Positions 13,645 through 27,379 of a DNA stretch of 64,000 bases are shown here, in pieces. A program made the position numbers and the translations under genes. Numbering within the stretch: the stretch's first letter is position 1; each line of letters begins with the position of its first letter. The notes under the pieces were generated by a model. It saw nothing but the letters and a program-made list of their open reading frames with translations. It did not search any database and was not told the DNA's origin. Origin of the DNA: Tillus elongatus (Eukaryota > Arthropoda > Insecta > Coleoptera > Cleridae); the NCBI GenBank assembly GCA_964006375.1, contig OZ023263.1:138789173-138853172 (forward strand), read 5' to 3'.

Positions 13645-13796
13645 AAAGTGACTTATCTCATAATAACCTAAAAAACAAAATAACATTATGAAAAAACGTA
13701 TTTAAAAAAATTTCCTGAGGGTTTTAACTTTTTTTTAACTAAAAAATGTTTCATGTTAGATTGTTTTTTTTAGGTTATCATGAGATAAGTCACTTT
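13645..13796. repeat. small fold-back (MITE-like) inverted repeat
   Basis: AAAGTGACTTATCTCAT...AACCTAAAAAACAA (13645-13679) is the near-perfect reverse complement of TTGTTTTTTTTAGGTTATCA...GATAAGTCACTTT (13761-13796). Total span is about 150 bp; it has no coding potential. Confidence 0.75.
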
Positions 13797-15304
<1,508 letters not shown>

Positions 15305-16365
15305 ATATCTACAAGGTTGGACAAAGACAGATGACGTTATCTAAACTTCTATGCCATTTAAATAAATCGTAGATAAAAATCTAAACAATGGAAGTTATTG
15401 CAAGATGTCAGAATGAGGAACATTGTCAGAGATACGACAGGGACGCCATCTCGGTGCGGGACCAGGTAATATGTTGTCACAACACCTCTAGTTTACACAA
15501 AATTTATATATAGAGACTGTGTACAATGTACAACCAACTAACAATTTTGTAAATTGTCATCTTGGACGACTTCTTTCCTAATACCGGGACAATGTTTGCG
15601 TCCAAAAGGGCTAAATTTTAGCATGCGAATGTATACTAATAAATAAAAAATGTAATAAAATGATTCAATTTGTTTAAAAGGAATCTAGAACTACGTTTTA
15701 TTATATACAAATATTAAGCTTCCCATTCTGCGCGTCGCATTACTTCGAAATCTACTCCGCTGGTGTTAATAGCCAATACCTTATTAGAATCTTATCATAT
15801 AAAACAACTAGGTACCGTTATTCTAAGGTTAATACAAACAGTAGGTAAATAATGAGACATATTTTAATTTTAACTTAACTTTAACAAATGCCCTCGGCAG
15901 TCGACTATACTAGTATATTATAAATTATAACATCCAATGAAACAAATATGAAAGTGATAGGAAACTTCATGTAGATTGTAGATATTGTATGTATTGCCTA
16001 GTGAACTCTATACAGAATTCACTGGTAGGTATTACCAAAGTGACACAAAATTATTTCCAGAAGAAATATACCTACCTCAAACTAATACAGTAAGTACTTA
16101 TATTATCTAGGTAGTACCTACTTATTGTTTACCTTTAGCTTTAACTCTTCATGTGGTTTATGAAATATTTGAAGTAAATGAAACTACATAATATAAAGTA
16201 CATACATTCCTAGTTTAAATTATATAAACAGATGTTTAGATTAACTTAATAAAATTTCAATTTCAAAATTTTGTATTGTTTATATTTATTTCATTTAAAA
16301 AAAGTTGGATACAGCAATAGTAAATAAGTGTTGAAAAGACTGCGTTATGGTAGCGAATTTTCATA
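15305..16365 (+). mobile_element. 1.05-kb dispersed repeat, non-autonomous DNA element
   Basis: Nearly the whole stretch is matched in reverse orientation at 61720-62890, and its left third again at 26870-27290 (reverse). Shared landmarks are TTGGACAAAGACAGATGACG, ATCTAAACAATGGAAG, GAATTCACTGGTAGG(T) and TTGGATACAGCAATAG. Its right edge runs into TGCGTTATGGTAGCGAATTT, the terminus common to the MITE superfamily here. No protein-coding frame. Confidence 0.7.
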
Positions 16366-17639
16366 AAAATATTTCAACTGTTGATTGATTGCGGAGACTG
16401 CACAGGATGAGATCAGCATTCAGCACTTACCATAGGCGCTTACTTTCTCCCAAGAGAGGTCAGGAAGTGGTGGAAACGCTTTCGTGGATGGCGACCACAT
16501 AAATTGTACGTTCCATGTACTACTAAGGAGCTCAGGTAGACCTAGGGTTGGAACTTGAAACACTGTGTGTATACGGAAAGATCGGACATGAAAGCAAATT
16601 TGATTCGGAGATTGAGGTTGAGAGTTTGCTTCTGGAAACTCAATTTATTCACTCGAAATCACGTCAAAGAACCTTTACTGCATTGGGATACAAAGATTCA
16701 CTGATCGACTTAAACCGAAATGAAATTACTTGTAGCACTTGCAGATAACTATTTTAGCCGATATAAACTGCGGAAGACAACATTTCAGTTATTTTGCCCG
16801 AAAGAAAACTTCACGCTTGACTTGAGATGTTAATTCAAAGGCGGTCGGAGTGGGACTCTCCTCGATACCGGCATTCACACGCTCAGGTCTCGTTGTGTTT
16901 CGTCCCGAACGTCGGGGTGGTTTTCTAATGTTCTCTCTCCTTTTTCGTCACTCATCTACTCCCATGTGTGTGAGAGGGATATCGGTTTTCCCGCCAATTC
17001 CGGCAGACTCAAGCTGGAGGCCTCGCTCTGCAGTTTCAACGGTCTCATGTGACCAGTATGTGTCAGATATACTTTATTGGTTAACGACAATTGTTATCTT
17101 TGTCGGCCTTCAACCCGTCCCATAAATCTTGGGTTTTATGATCCTCGGTATCATTGCTATTAGATCATTGTAGAGTAAATAGATATTTTAACAGGAAATT
17201 GTAGCTAACAACGATCTTTTCCTTAAGGCAAATATTTCGTCTGTCGATATTTTAATTTCAACGTACATAAAAGGAATGCAGTACGGGCACTACGATGGTA
17301 AAAGTCATTAGCGAATTTTCAATAAATTATTTTGAAACCAAAACTTAAATTGTTTTTCAGAAACAAAGTCACCTGCTCTTATTTGAGGTTCCCCTTATGT
17401 CAGTAAGGGAGCCACGGTGGTGAATAAAACACAACCGTTACAACTGCTACACAATTTTATTATTATTATCTTTATTATCAGCGTTAAAGAAAACTTATTT
17501 GCGAAACCCAAAACCAGACAGTATTTTAAATCTTCTTATCTTATATTCAGTTTGGCAGTTTTCGAAGTTATATAAAAAAACACATTTATTTTGATCTTTG
17601 TACATACTTGGTAATATCAGATATTTTTTACTGTTGCAG
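16366..17639. other. non-coding; possible intron sequence with a GC-richer patch
   Basis: 16830-17130 is GC-richer and open for 91 codons (16850-17125) but has no recognisable domain or splice borders. A decayed MITE terminus occurs near 17280-17325. The end of this stretch is the polypyrimidine tract of the exon below. Confidence 0.4.
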
Positions 17640-17838
17640 GTACCCAGTGAGAGTAGTGTCGGTACTTGTACTAATAGCACAGCTTCTTCCTCTGAGGTGT
17701 CCCGTCCTGTATCTCTGACAAGTCTAGGTTCTTGTTCATCGAGTGGAAGTAGTGGACCTCACCATCAGAGTTCTACTTACCTCGCTTCTGCAGAAAGTCT
17801 AGACGTGGATAGTGATCCTGAACCTACAGGATCTCAAG
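17640..17838 (+). CDS. candidate internal exon of an unidentified host gene (Ser-rich)
   Basis: The segment is preceded by a polypyrimidine tract and acceptor (TTTTTTACTGTTGCAG, AG at 17638-17639) and followed by a strong donor (CAAG|GTTAGT at 17839). Its 199 bases give phase 0 in and phase 1 out. The translation is low-complexity and Ser/Thr-rich (PSESSVGTC, SLTSLGSCSSSGSSG, YLASAESLDVDSD), as in disordered regions of signalling or cytoskeletal proteins. Base composition is clearly higher in GC than the flanks, and there is no stop inside. I do not recognise the gene. It could also be a relic, but exon-like borders on both sides plus an open frame make a real exon the best reading. Confidence 0.6.
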
Positions 17839-18815
17839 GTTAGTATTAGAGTTGACTGTTAAAAGCCTGGGACTATAAATAACGAGCAAATTCATAAATA
17901 AATGTACCAACGTAGTTAATAATAAAATGAGAAAATAAAGTGTACTACCCATTATCTTTGTGCCATAAATCATTTAATTGCCTCTGCATGTATGGCTGTA
18001 TTTTTTTACTTTTTTCATTCAAGATGTATTATTGCTTTTATTTTAAATTTTAAAAAGATACAGATAGTACACATATTATATGTGTAGAAAAAAAACCAAC
18101 TGAAACCAAAATAAAAATGATCAATTAGAAATATAACCAAAAAAAAAAGAGAAAATTAAGTTGACTAGCCAGTTAGAATTCATAGTTCAAGTAAATAAAT
18201 TTGAAGGACGATACTATTGTATATATACTCGAATATACACAGTTCCGTATAAGAACTCACACAGAGTAGATGCGTGTGGAGGACATAAGAAGATACAGGG
18301 ATTCAAAGTTACCACAGAAATCACAAAAAATTAATATATCAGAAACCGTTCAATCTACAAGAACTCATTATGGAGTTTAGGTAATGGTAATTTAAAATTA
18401 TTCAAAGTTGTGCTAGTGGTGACCGACCGTGGGTGACTCGCCCATTGAATCAAATACATATAACTTTTTTGTTCGCAACTTAATATAAAAGAAAACAAGG
18501 ATTGATTTAGCATTTAATTTTAAAACCTTTTTTTCTTCTAAATTAAAAAAAAATCTTATATTTTTGAAAATAAATGCCACGAACTGAAGCTAGGTCAGGA
18601 TATTCTCTATAAGAAAGTAACCCAACAAGAATTACCGTTACTGATGAGTGTGTTTTACAGATCACGTTTTAATTAATTATGTCGTGTCAACTCCCTATTT
18701 TAGCGAAATTTTCGGTCAACGTTCTCTTGGCAATAACCCAACACAAAACAGCCTATTAATTTGCTCACTGACCAAACATCATCAATACAGATTGATTGTA
18801 GATAATGAATTTAAA
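17839..18815. other. non-coding, possibly intron
   Basis: AT-rich, no repeat shared with the window and no frame of note. If the exon at 17640 is real, this would be the following intron. Confidence 0.4.
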
Positions 18816-18817
18816 AA

Positions 18818-19150
18818 GTCTGCACGCAGCAAGTGCGTTATGGTAGCGAATTTTCGTTAAAATGTTTTTAATGGCAAATATGTCTTGTTTTTAAATGACA
18901 TTTGGTTGGCAGTATAACCTATATAGTACTAACACTGTACCGTATTTCATTAAAATAGCTTTGTTGTTACAAAAAGTACAAACATTTTCCGAAAATCAAC
19001 TTTAAAAGTTCCAGAAAAAACTGGTCCGAGTTTCCTGGCGAACACCCCTCTTCAAGCTATTTACGCACCTGCCAAGATATAATTTATTACAAACAGCTTT
19101 AGGACCAAAATCGAAAAAAAAAGTTTATGAAAATTTGCAAAAATTTCTTT
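18818..19150 (+). mobile_element. MITE copy, left end intact, right end diverged
   Basis: Begins with the shared terminus (CTGCACGCAGCAAGTGCGTT, then ATGGTAGCGAATTTTCG). It follows the sequence of the complete MITE at 42364 (CAGTATAACCTATATAGTA, TACAAACATTTTCCGAAAAT, AAAAACTGGTC), but the right terminal inverted repeat is not recognisable. Confidence 0.7.
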
Positions 19151-19574
19151 TATAAAAATTCACCATTTATTTTTACATAAATTCCCTTCACTAATGTTAC
19201 GCTAAATTATATTTTTTACAAAAATTCGACAGGTTTTTTTAACAATAACTTACTAAACATTTATTATTAATTACCAACATAACAAAAAAATCTTACAAAA
19301 AATTATTTATACGGAAACACTAAAAACATTTCTGCGAAAACCTTTCAAATTCAGACACTATTTGAGAGCGCCCTGTATACGGCATCTCGATTTTTTCGAT
19401 CAGTAATACAAACAAACAGCTCTATGAATGTGTCATTTGGGGCCCCGCGCTCTATTAGTAAAAACGCCCTGTCACAATTTGTGGCATGTGTTTGTGATAT
19501 GAGCGAGGTATATAATTTTTTCTCATATCTTGTATAATAACGGATATATTGTGCTTTACCGTAGAAATGCGTCA
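19151..19574. other. non-coding, unassigned
   Basis: Contains TTCTCATATCTTGTATAATA, also found in the HINE-like copies at 35480 and 51370, so part of it probably belongs to that family. Confidence 0.45.
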
Positions 19575-20450
19575 CCCTGTATATCTGTAAACAGACAGAA
19601 ACTGAAACTGACCCAGTATATGTGTTTTAGGGGTTCTAGTTCGCGCTTATTTGAAGAAATTTTTTAAAATTCATAAGTCGCGGTGTTCTTAATAACGAAT
19701 TTTTTCTACGCAAATTTGCTAAAATATAGACTATTAAACCATAAACTCTATAGCTGAAACTACTGCCAAAGTATCAGAAAGAGGGTCTATTTGAAATTGA
19801 TTTTCCGAAAATATTTTAGTAAAATGAAGGACAATGATCGTTGAAGCTGAAACGTAAGGCTTTGTAAAACACACTTATTACGACATTACGTAAGTATTTG
19901 TTTCAGATTCGTTGTCTGAAAATTGCAAATTTGGACGTTTCAAATAGCGATTTTGACGTTTTAATAAGAAAAATTATAAAATTTACAAAATGTTTTTCTG
20001 CTACTTCTTGACCTTTTTGCGTCAAGAAAATTTGACCGTTGTATGTAATATTCAATGGCTTCTGTTAATCACACAGAATATTTTGTTCCTATGTTTTCCT
20101 CCAATCACCAGTGGCATCCAAACTTTTTTTTTAACGTCTATAACTTTTTTCTTTTAACTTACAGATCTGAATTTTGGCACGTAGGGTAAGTTTGATAGAA
20201 ACGCATATGCCAAATTTGGTTGTCATATCTCTGTTATTTTCGGAGATACAAAAATTCTCTAGTAACGGGAGTATTGAGCTTTACCGTAGAACAGATAAAA
20301 ACTGAAACTAACACTGCGTATGTATTCTGGGCGTTCTAGTTCGCGCTCATTTGAAGAAATCTTTCCAAAATCCAAGAGTCGCGGTCTCCTCGCTGGCGAT
20401 TTTTTTCTACGAAAATTCGCTAAACATTATAGAGTATTAAACCATATTAG
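19575..20450 (+). mobile_element. HINE-like element copies, partly tandem
   Basis: Two right-end blocks (GTTCTAGTTCGCGC(T/C)(T/C)ATTTGAAG) appear at about 19635 and 20330. Between them lies the left body (ATTTTAGTAAAATGAAGGAC, TTTGACGTTTTAA, CCAAATTTGGTTGTCATA). The terminal hairpin is GCGATTTTTTTCTACGAAAATTCGC at about 20395. No coding content. Confidence 0.6.
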
Positions 20451-20759
20451 TGGACCTGTGCAGTGGTCGAAATTCCAGCGTAATTCATTAAATTTTCAAG
20501 TTTGAACGTTATTGATGTTATTTGGTCAGAGAGTACACTTCTACACTTTCAGTGCAACTGTTTGACCACGGAGTTTTATGTTTCACGTATTAATTAACGT
20601 TCAGCTGAGAACCTGTAAATCCGACTATGTAATTAAAAGAAAGCGATGTTTAATCTATTTGCAACACACATTTGTCTTTCTGCACTCCTTCTCCATATGA
20701 ACTTTAACTATGCCAAATCTCACACTTCCCCGTGCGCGCAATGTTCTTAAAAAGGGCTA
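20451..20759. other. unassigned spacer between HINE-like copies
   Basis: No recognised element. Confidence 0.4.
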
Positions 20760-21404
20760 GAAAATTTTTTCTTCACTCTATAACTAAAACTACCGCCAAA
20801 CCATCAGAGAAAGGGTCTATTTGAAATGAATTTTTGTAAATATTTTAGTAAAGTGAAGAACAATGACGGTTGAACCTGAATTTTAAGGGTTTGTAAAACA
20901 CATTTCTAGCGATATTTTCTCTACATAATCTGTATTCGTTCCAGGTTCTTTGACTAAAAGTTGCCAATTTTCACGTTTTAAATGGCGACTTTGATGTTTT
21001 AAGAGAAAAAACCATAAAAATGGCAAAGTAATCTTTCTGGCATTTCTTGGCCCTTTCCGCCAAAATATTTATGTTTTGTGCGTTTCTCTGGTCATCACTG
21101 GCACCCAAAATTTTTTCTTTAAATGCCTATAACTTTTTTTCCTTATAACTTACAGATCTCAATTTTGATGCATACTTGAGCCGTCGTAATGTTAACCCGC
21201 GTACCAAATTTGGTTGACATAATTTTGGTATTTCCTGAGATATAAAAATTTTTCGAAAGAAACCCAAAATTTTCCAGGTAAATATGGCCGATTATCACGC
21301 TTAACGAACTTATCCAAGCCATTTAGGAGAGGGGGCACTCACCCAATTTGATTGAAATCGGTGCATCATTCTTTGAGTTATCGGTGTGATACATATAATG
21401 ACAA

Positions 21405-21536
<132 letters not shown>

Positions 21537-21576
21537 CATATATATAACATATATATAACTCAAACTGACCCCATTT

Positions 21577-21850
21577 TTTTCCCCTCAGGGCTCGTCCGCG
21601 GCCTTGCCGCCCCGATAGCACCGCAACCCTTGGTTGATTGTGCATACCCTTAGTCTTACTCCACCCATTCCAAGATCACTGTGCCTTGAACTAGTCTGCA
21701 CAGCGATTGGTAGGGTGAAGTTTTATATTGCTCTGTCTCCGGTCTAGAGTGACCGTAGATCAGTTGTCTTTTCCGGTCCAGAGCTATACACTCACACAAG
21801 ATGTGCTGGGCTGATTCCTCCCCCTCGCCGCAGAGTCTGCACATGAGTTC
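21577..21850 (-). mobile_element. LINE 3'-end fragment inside HINE-like element
   Basis: About 275 bp very similar to the 3' end of the minus-strand LINE at 10970-12656, including CKLCGEGEESAQHILCEC and the GCCTTGCCGCCCCGATAGCA untranslated end. It is a heavily 5'-truncated insertion. Confidence 0.85.
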
Positions 21851-22080
21851 TAGGGGTCCTAGTTTGCGTTCGTTTGAAGAAATTTGTTCAAAATTCACAA
21901 GTCACCAAATTTGGTTGTCATAGCTCTGTTATTTTCGGAGATGCAAAAATGTTCCTAAAGAAAGCCCAAAATTTTTCCAGAAAAATTTACCCGAGCCACA
22001 CAAAAGGAAGGTTTGTTGCACACAGATCTTCTAATTAGTGAATTTTTCGTTTTACGAAAAATTCACCAAAATGACAAATG

Positions 22081-23535
22081 TGAAAGGTAGATTCATAGAT
22101 AACTCTTTTTTGATTACTTTCTTCTTGAAAATATCCTGACCTTGCTTCTATCTATCGCGTTTTCTTTGAAATCATAAAATGTTTAAAACATTTACAAGCA
22201 CAATTAAAGCTTTAAAATTAAATGCCGAATTAACCTTTGCTTTCGTCCTTATATTAGCCAGTGGACAATTTTCTTTTCTATTTGAAGAAATTTTAGGGGT
22301 CAGTGACTTACGACCACTCTCTTGTAAAATTTTGATTAATTTGAAATTAACGTCAGTGAAAGCTCATATTGAGTCTACATAATGTGTTAATTGTGGTTTT
22401 TGGAGATCGAACGGATTCTGAGATATTTGTTTTTTTTTTTTTTAATTTCTGGAGTTACTTTGAACTCCTATACCTTCGCAGAGGTGCTACTTAGTATAGC
22501 AGTAAGTTGCCTTCCACCATTACACTTTTTGGTCCTCTACATGCCCTGCTCTGTGTCGGTTCTTATACAGAACATATATTTGTGTGTCTGCGTTTAATAC
22601 TGTTACCACTCTCTATCGCAAAGTAGTATATAAATCAATGACATATACAAATCTGTTACTAATGGATCTCAAAACCCAAGCCTAAACGACAATGACAGCG
22701 GCAACCGTATTACTCTTTAATCTTTATTAGTTTTGTTTGTAAACTTTGGGAATTCTATTTACTCTCACATCGTTTAAATAAATACAGTTTATATTTTTGA
22801 TTCCATTGACATCCAATTTGTGATATCTAGTCTGGCAGGAAGCTGCACAGCAAGATAAACACAAACCACATTCTTATCACTTTTCTACTGTCTTGTACAA
22901 GACGGAAACACAATTATAGTACAAAAAATGGCAACCAAATAAGACAAAGACAATTAATTGTTAGATGGGATTATTTATGTTAGAAAGGAAGCTCAATTCT
23001 TTGGTCAGCAAATCAATAATGTTAGCAAAAGTAGTAAAGGAAAATGTTTTCCTTTAAATTGTATCGAGAATATAGTGTGTCCTTAATTCGGTGCTTACCA
23101 TTGTTATCTTGGAAACCTTAAGAGAGATCAGTTTAACGGAGAAAATTTTAGATAATTTTTTGCGCATTTCAGCTTAATTGAGAAATCAACTAAGATTTTG
23201 TTAAAGTTATTTAAAAGGGAACACAAATTTGACGACAGTGGGCGCAACCCCAAGGCACATTGGCAAAAATTTGAAAAAAATAATGTTGAAAAAAAAAGTT
23301 ATTAATTTTTTACAGGGAATCATCTCTTAACGTATTCAGAAAGCTGCAACGGAATTTTAATATGTACAAAATAACTTAAAATTAAAAAACTAAGACATAT
23401 TTCAAACATTGCAGGAAAAAAGGCGCTCTTTTGCATTAACCAGAAATATCTCATTTTTTCTAAAATCAAGCTTAAAAAATGGAAATGATCATTTCTCAGA
23501 ATAGTAAACATATGCCATCTAACTACAACTATTTT
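22081..23535. other. non-coding, unassigned
   Basis: Small open frames (22179-22382, 22391-22597) show hydrophobic AT-driven translations only. Nothing recognised. Confidence 0.45.
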
Positions 23536-23850
23536 CATCATCATTAGTTTTCTATTGTTTCCACCTCGGTTTCCACAAATGTATGTTCTGCAGATTGCAG
23601 AAGAGTTATAATTCTTATTACCAATTCTGGAGCAGAATTTGCATATTTTTCTTTTTATTGGGCCTTTTTCCGCTTGCCTCTCTTGGGGGGGCTGCAGCTT
23701 AACCTTCATGGGCCATTTCTGAAATTGTTTTGGCAATTTTGGGAAGATTTGCAATTTGCAGTCGGGATCGCGTAAACGGAAAATAAGTTCTTTAGCTAAC
23801 TTGAGTTTGATAAAAGTGTCGAACAAGAAGTTTGTCTATGACATATAAGC
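23536..23850 (-). pseudogene. possible piggyBac-like transposase C-terminal remnant
   Basis: The minus frame starting near 23826 reads FLFDTFIKLKLAKELI, then a Pro-rich linker, then a CxxC...CxxxC cluster (CKFCSRIG, ICRTYIC). piggyBac-family transposases end in just this order: a last helical segment with LAxELI followed by a Cys-rich zinc-binding domain. The later cysteines and histidines of that domain are not seen, and the frame then drifts into low-information sequence. No TTAA target sites or inverted repeats were found, so the assignment is tentative. Confidence 0.35.
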
Positions 23851-24139
23851 AACCATTTTTACTGTCAATTTTTTTAATCATCAAATTTTTTCCTAGGAAT
23901 TCGTCATTTGGAAGTATTTTGTTGAAGTAATTGGTCTACCCTGAAAAAAATGTTATTTGTAAGTAAGCCCTTTAGATAATTGTAATTCTATTTACGCAAA
24001 TAATTATCCTATCGAAAATCACAAAATTTATTACTATTTAGATTTTTCACCTGTGTCAACATTAGTTATAAAAAAAATATTTTCTACCTATAAATTTTGG
24101 CCGTGAATGGCCAACACTACTGTGTGTATTATGCTTTTG
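23851..24139. other. non-coding, unassigned
   Basis: Nothing supported. Confidence 0.4.
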
Positions 24140-24252
24140 AATTTTCGTTAAGAAAATTCACTAATAGAGAGGTAACGATGACCAGAGTCGAAAATTGTTT
24201 TCAAATGAGCGCGATTTAGGGCCCCTAGAACACAAATGCAACGTCAGTTTGA

Positions 24253-24283
<31 letters not shown>

Positions 24284-24560
24284 CATACATACATACATAC
24301 ATACATACATACATACATACATACATACATACATACATACATACATACATACATACATACATACATACATACGTACGTACGTACATACGTGCGTGCGCGC
24401 GCGTGTGTGTGTGTGTCAGTGTGCGCGCGTGGGGGGGGGGTCGTGTACGTGCGGGGGTGCGTGTATGTGCGCGTGTGTGCGTGCGTGCATTCGTGCGTGT
24501 GTACGCGCGCGCGCATGTGTGTGTATCCGAGCGATAACTCAAAAAATACTTAACTGGTTT
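24140..24560 (-). mobile_element. HINE-like element, reverse orientation, with (ATAC)n core
   Basis: Reading on the minus strand, the right-end block (CGCTCATTTGAAAACAATTT), the hairpin (TTAGTGAATTTTCTTAACG) and CTAGGGGCCC are recognisable. The internal simple repeat is a tetranucleotide rather than TA/CA. Confidence 0.65.
24257..24372. repeat. (ATAC)n microsatellite, about 29 copies
   Basis: Uninterrupted tetranucleotide array. It grades into a variant GT/GC-rich tract to about 24530, including a run of 10 Gs at 24431-24440. Confidence 0.97.
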
Positions 24561-25080
24561 GAACGAAACTTGGCACATATCTTGATTGTATTAAAACCGC
24601 GGACGAGCTCGTATGTCAGCGATAACAGACATTCGCCTCCCAGAAATATACAAAAATATTTTTAAAAACGCTATATTTTTGAAAGTATTGAAGTAACTTG
24701 AATGAGGCTTCATACGTTACTATAAATGGTGTAAATAAACATATGTTGTGAATTTTAAGTAATTTGGTTCACAATATTTTGAGTTTTTTCCAAATTAAAA
24801 ATAAAATCTGAAAGACATGCGTTGTAACGACTTAATGGTTGAAGTACAATGCCTGGCAGACAGAGTAGTTAACTGCCATGCGTAGATTGATTCATAGAAC
24901 AGGTATAAACTATACATCAACGGTAACCAAGCAAAATAAATAACACGCATAAAACATACTACCCGAACCAACAATTGTAAAATCTCGACCACAAATATCG
25001 CAAATGACAGACGACGTGAAATTAAAAATTTGCCAAGTGATTGTTTTTTAACTGAGGGATTCAATCAATTTTTAAAATAC
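24561..25080 (-). repeat. dispersed repeat E, copy 1
   Basis: Similar over several hundred bases to 37260-37700 (shared GACGAG(C/T)TCGTA, GAATTTTAAGTAATTTGGTT and ACATGCGTAAAAC-type sequence). Both copies adjoin a GT-rich simple repeat. No conserved frame. Confidence 0.65.
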
Positions 25081-25159
25081 ACTATCTTTGAAGCTTGATG
25101 AACGGCCCCAAATACAGTTTTAGACTAAAAGTGTAGCATAGTATAGTGGAAATGTAAAC

Positions 25160-25425
25160 AAAATCAAGTCACGTCTCTATAAAACTGATTTTAAAACAGA
25201 TTGCTCTATTATGATTAAACCTAAACATAAGACGGCATTTCTAGTAAGTCTGTAATTAATTGTTACTTTTACTTTTAATATAATATAAAATATCCCGGGG
25301 TATGAACTCGAAGTCAAGTATCATGTAAACAAACGGTTAGTTAACGTATCTCAGATGGTTCATTGGTAGGGTTCTTGTCTTCTACGCAGAAGGTTCCGAG
25401 ATCGATTCCCGCTCGATGAATGTAT
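25160..25425 (+). repeat. dispersed repeat F with tRNA-Gly-like module, copy 1
   Basis: Shares CACGTCTCTAT(A/G)AAA, TGTAATTA(A/G)(T/C)TGTTAC and the tRNA-like module with the copy at 54535-54673 plus 55971-56167. Possibly a tRNA-derived SINE. Confidence 0.55.
25349..25419 (+). pseudogene. tRNA-Gly-like sequence (degenerate)
   Basis: It has an A-box-like TGGTTCATTGGTAG and a B-box-like GATCGATTCCC, aligning along 71 bases with the better copy at 56097. Acceptor-stem pairing is lost and the anticodon stem is irregular, so it is not a working tRNA. Confidence 0.5.
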
Positions 25426-25589
25426 CGTTTTTGTTTTGTTTTACTTTGACATTTGGAGAATCAATAGTGTACAGATTTCATACGTTTTGAAAAAGATATC
25501 GTTTTTGTTTAAAACGCCTGAATAATTTTGTCATCTTTGAGTCTAAAATTTTAATTTTCAGCAGACATTTTGTTATTGTTGGTATTGAA

Positions 25590-26055
25590 AAAACCGGTTT
25601 GGTTAGGTTGACTAAAACGAACTCATTCAGGCGATTAATAAGTAAAAATAACTGCTACGTTTATAATTTGACAGATACTTTACTTTTCTAAATATGAATT
25701 AAGTTTCTTTGTGGAAAGCTTTTGTAACTTTAATGAAGTTTGCAATATAAGTTTCTTTTAAAGAGACTTACACTATCGATAGATATAGTAAAATTTAATT
25801 TTCTAGCTTAATCGAAAATTGAGTTTTGGTCATTTTTCTCCAAAGGAGGTAGGACACAAGATTTTTTTGATAATAGAGATATCGATGGTAACACTTTCGA
25901 AAGAATTCTTCAAATGTGCGCGTACTAGCGCCTCTAAAATCGATCTTCAACGTCTGTGTAAGTTAATTAAAAAAAAATTTAGTAATATGCCGCATAATAA
26001 TAGGGTAAAATTCTTGAGAAAATTCACTACTATAACGCACTTGCTGCGTCCCGAA
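25590..26055 (+). mobile_element. right arm of fold-back family (as at 7560-8290)
   Basis: Shares GGTTGACTAAAACGAA, GGCGATTAATAAG and TTTATAATTTGACAG with 7600-7700 and 58735-58800. It ends in AAAATTCACTACTATAACGC, then ACTTGCTGCGTCCCG, the shared terminus. Confidence 0.65.
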
Positions 26056-26529
26056 TTTTTTTGTATTCATACACCCATATTTATCTATAAATACCTCGGT
26101 TTATTATTAAGTTATTAATAAGTAACGCCACTGTCTAGCTATATCTTTTGCAAAATACACCGGCGGTCATTATTAAATTTGCATAGTGGTTTCGAAATAT
26201 AAATTGCATAAAATCAACAAGAGACAGTCATAATGTGTGCAGAGAAGAATCATGTCTGCCTTAATACTTTTATCCAACAAGAGGAGTATGGCATTTTTAT
26301 GAATTTATCAAGTAGTCAATTGGTTCATCAAGCAACGAGTCAAGCAATGTATGACAACCTGTTTTTGAATTAAACAGTTGTTTATGAGTGCAAAATGTTC
26401 TCTGGAATAGGACAGTAGGTAATTCCAGTTGTTTGTAGGATTACAGTATAATTTAACAGTTAATGCATCATATAAAGTACTAGAGAAATTATCTAGTTGT
26501 GTGCTGCGTAATAATGTTATTTATGTTAT
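26056..26529. other. non-coding, unassigned
   Basis: Nothing supported. Confidence 0.4.
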
Positions 26530-27345
26530 TTTTCTTTAATTTGGTACCCACGGTGCGTTTACATAGGTGTTCTACATTGAAGATTGTAGCTTAATGGGAA
26601 ATTTACTGAGCTATCGTATTTGAAATATTTTTACGAAAATTTTCTGCCATAACATACTTGCTGCACTCAGGCCCTTTTCAACACTTAATTACGATTGCTG
26701 TATCCATACTTTTTAAAATGATCAAATATGGCAGCTTACTATGTAAGACTGACAAACAAGGCAACCCCAAGATCATTTTTGGAAAAATATTTTTTAAAAT
26801 GGAATGATAACAATTTAAACATGAAGTGTTTCGCTGCTTCGTCACGGGGGTTCGCCTTCCCCTTCTGCATAATATTTATACATAATGAAACGTCGTTCTA
26901 GATTGCTTTTAAACAAATTGAATCACTTTCATTAAATTTTTTATTAATTAGTATACATTTGCATGCTAAAATTTAGCGCTTTTGGATGCAAACTTTGTAT
27001 CGGTATTAGAAAAGAAATGGTCCAAGGCTGACAGTTTACAAAATTGTTAGTTGGTTGTACATTATACACAGCTCTATCTATAAAATTTTGTGTAAACTAG
27101 AGCTATCGTGACAACATACTGCACCGAGATGGCCTCCCTGTCGTATCTCTTAAAATGTTTCCAGTCTGACATCTAGTAAACTTCCATTGTTTAGATTTTT
27201 ATCTGCGATTTATTTAAATAGTATAGCAGTACAGATAACGTCATCTGTCTTTGTCCAACATTGTAGATATTCCATTACAGAATCTGAAGTGATGTCGAGG
27301 ACTATTTTATTATTAATTTCGAATAACTTTATTTTTCTTTGATCA
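26530..27345 (-). mobile_element. dispersed repeat related to 59860-60215 and 62400-62890
   Basis: The left part (CCCACGGTGCGTTTACATAG, CCATAACATACTTGCTGCA) matches 59865-60000. 26680-26870 matches 60005-60215. 26870-27330 matches 62400-62885 and the reverse of 15320-15710. Composite non-autonomous element, no gene. Confidence 0.65.
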
Positions 27346-27379
27346 AACGACTTGTGTGTGTGTGCTTTGTTTCTTTAAC

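Noticed and set aside
16850..17125. 91-residue open frame in a GC-richer patch
   Set aside because: No domain, no splice borders and no repeat support; composition alone explains the open frame.
22179..22597. Two adjacent hydrophobic small frames resembling membrane proteins
   Set aside because: Translations of T-rich sequence with no conserved context.
24140..24665. Regularly spaced short repeats suggesting a CRISPR-like array
   Set aside because: It is a contiguous tetranucleotide microsatellite without spacers, and the genome is eukaryotic.
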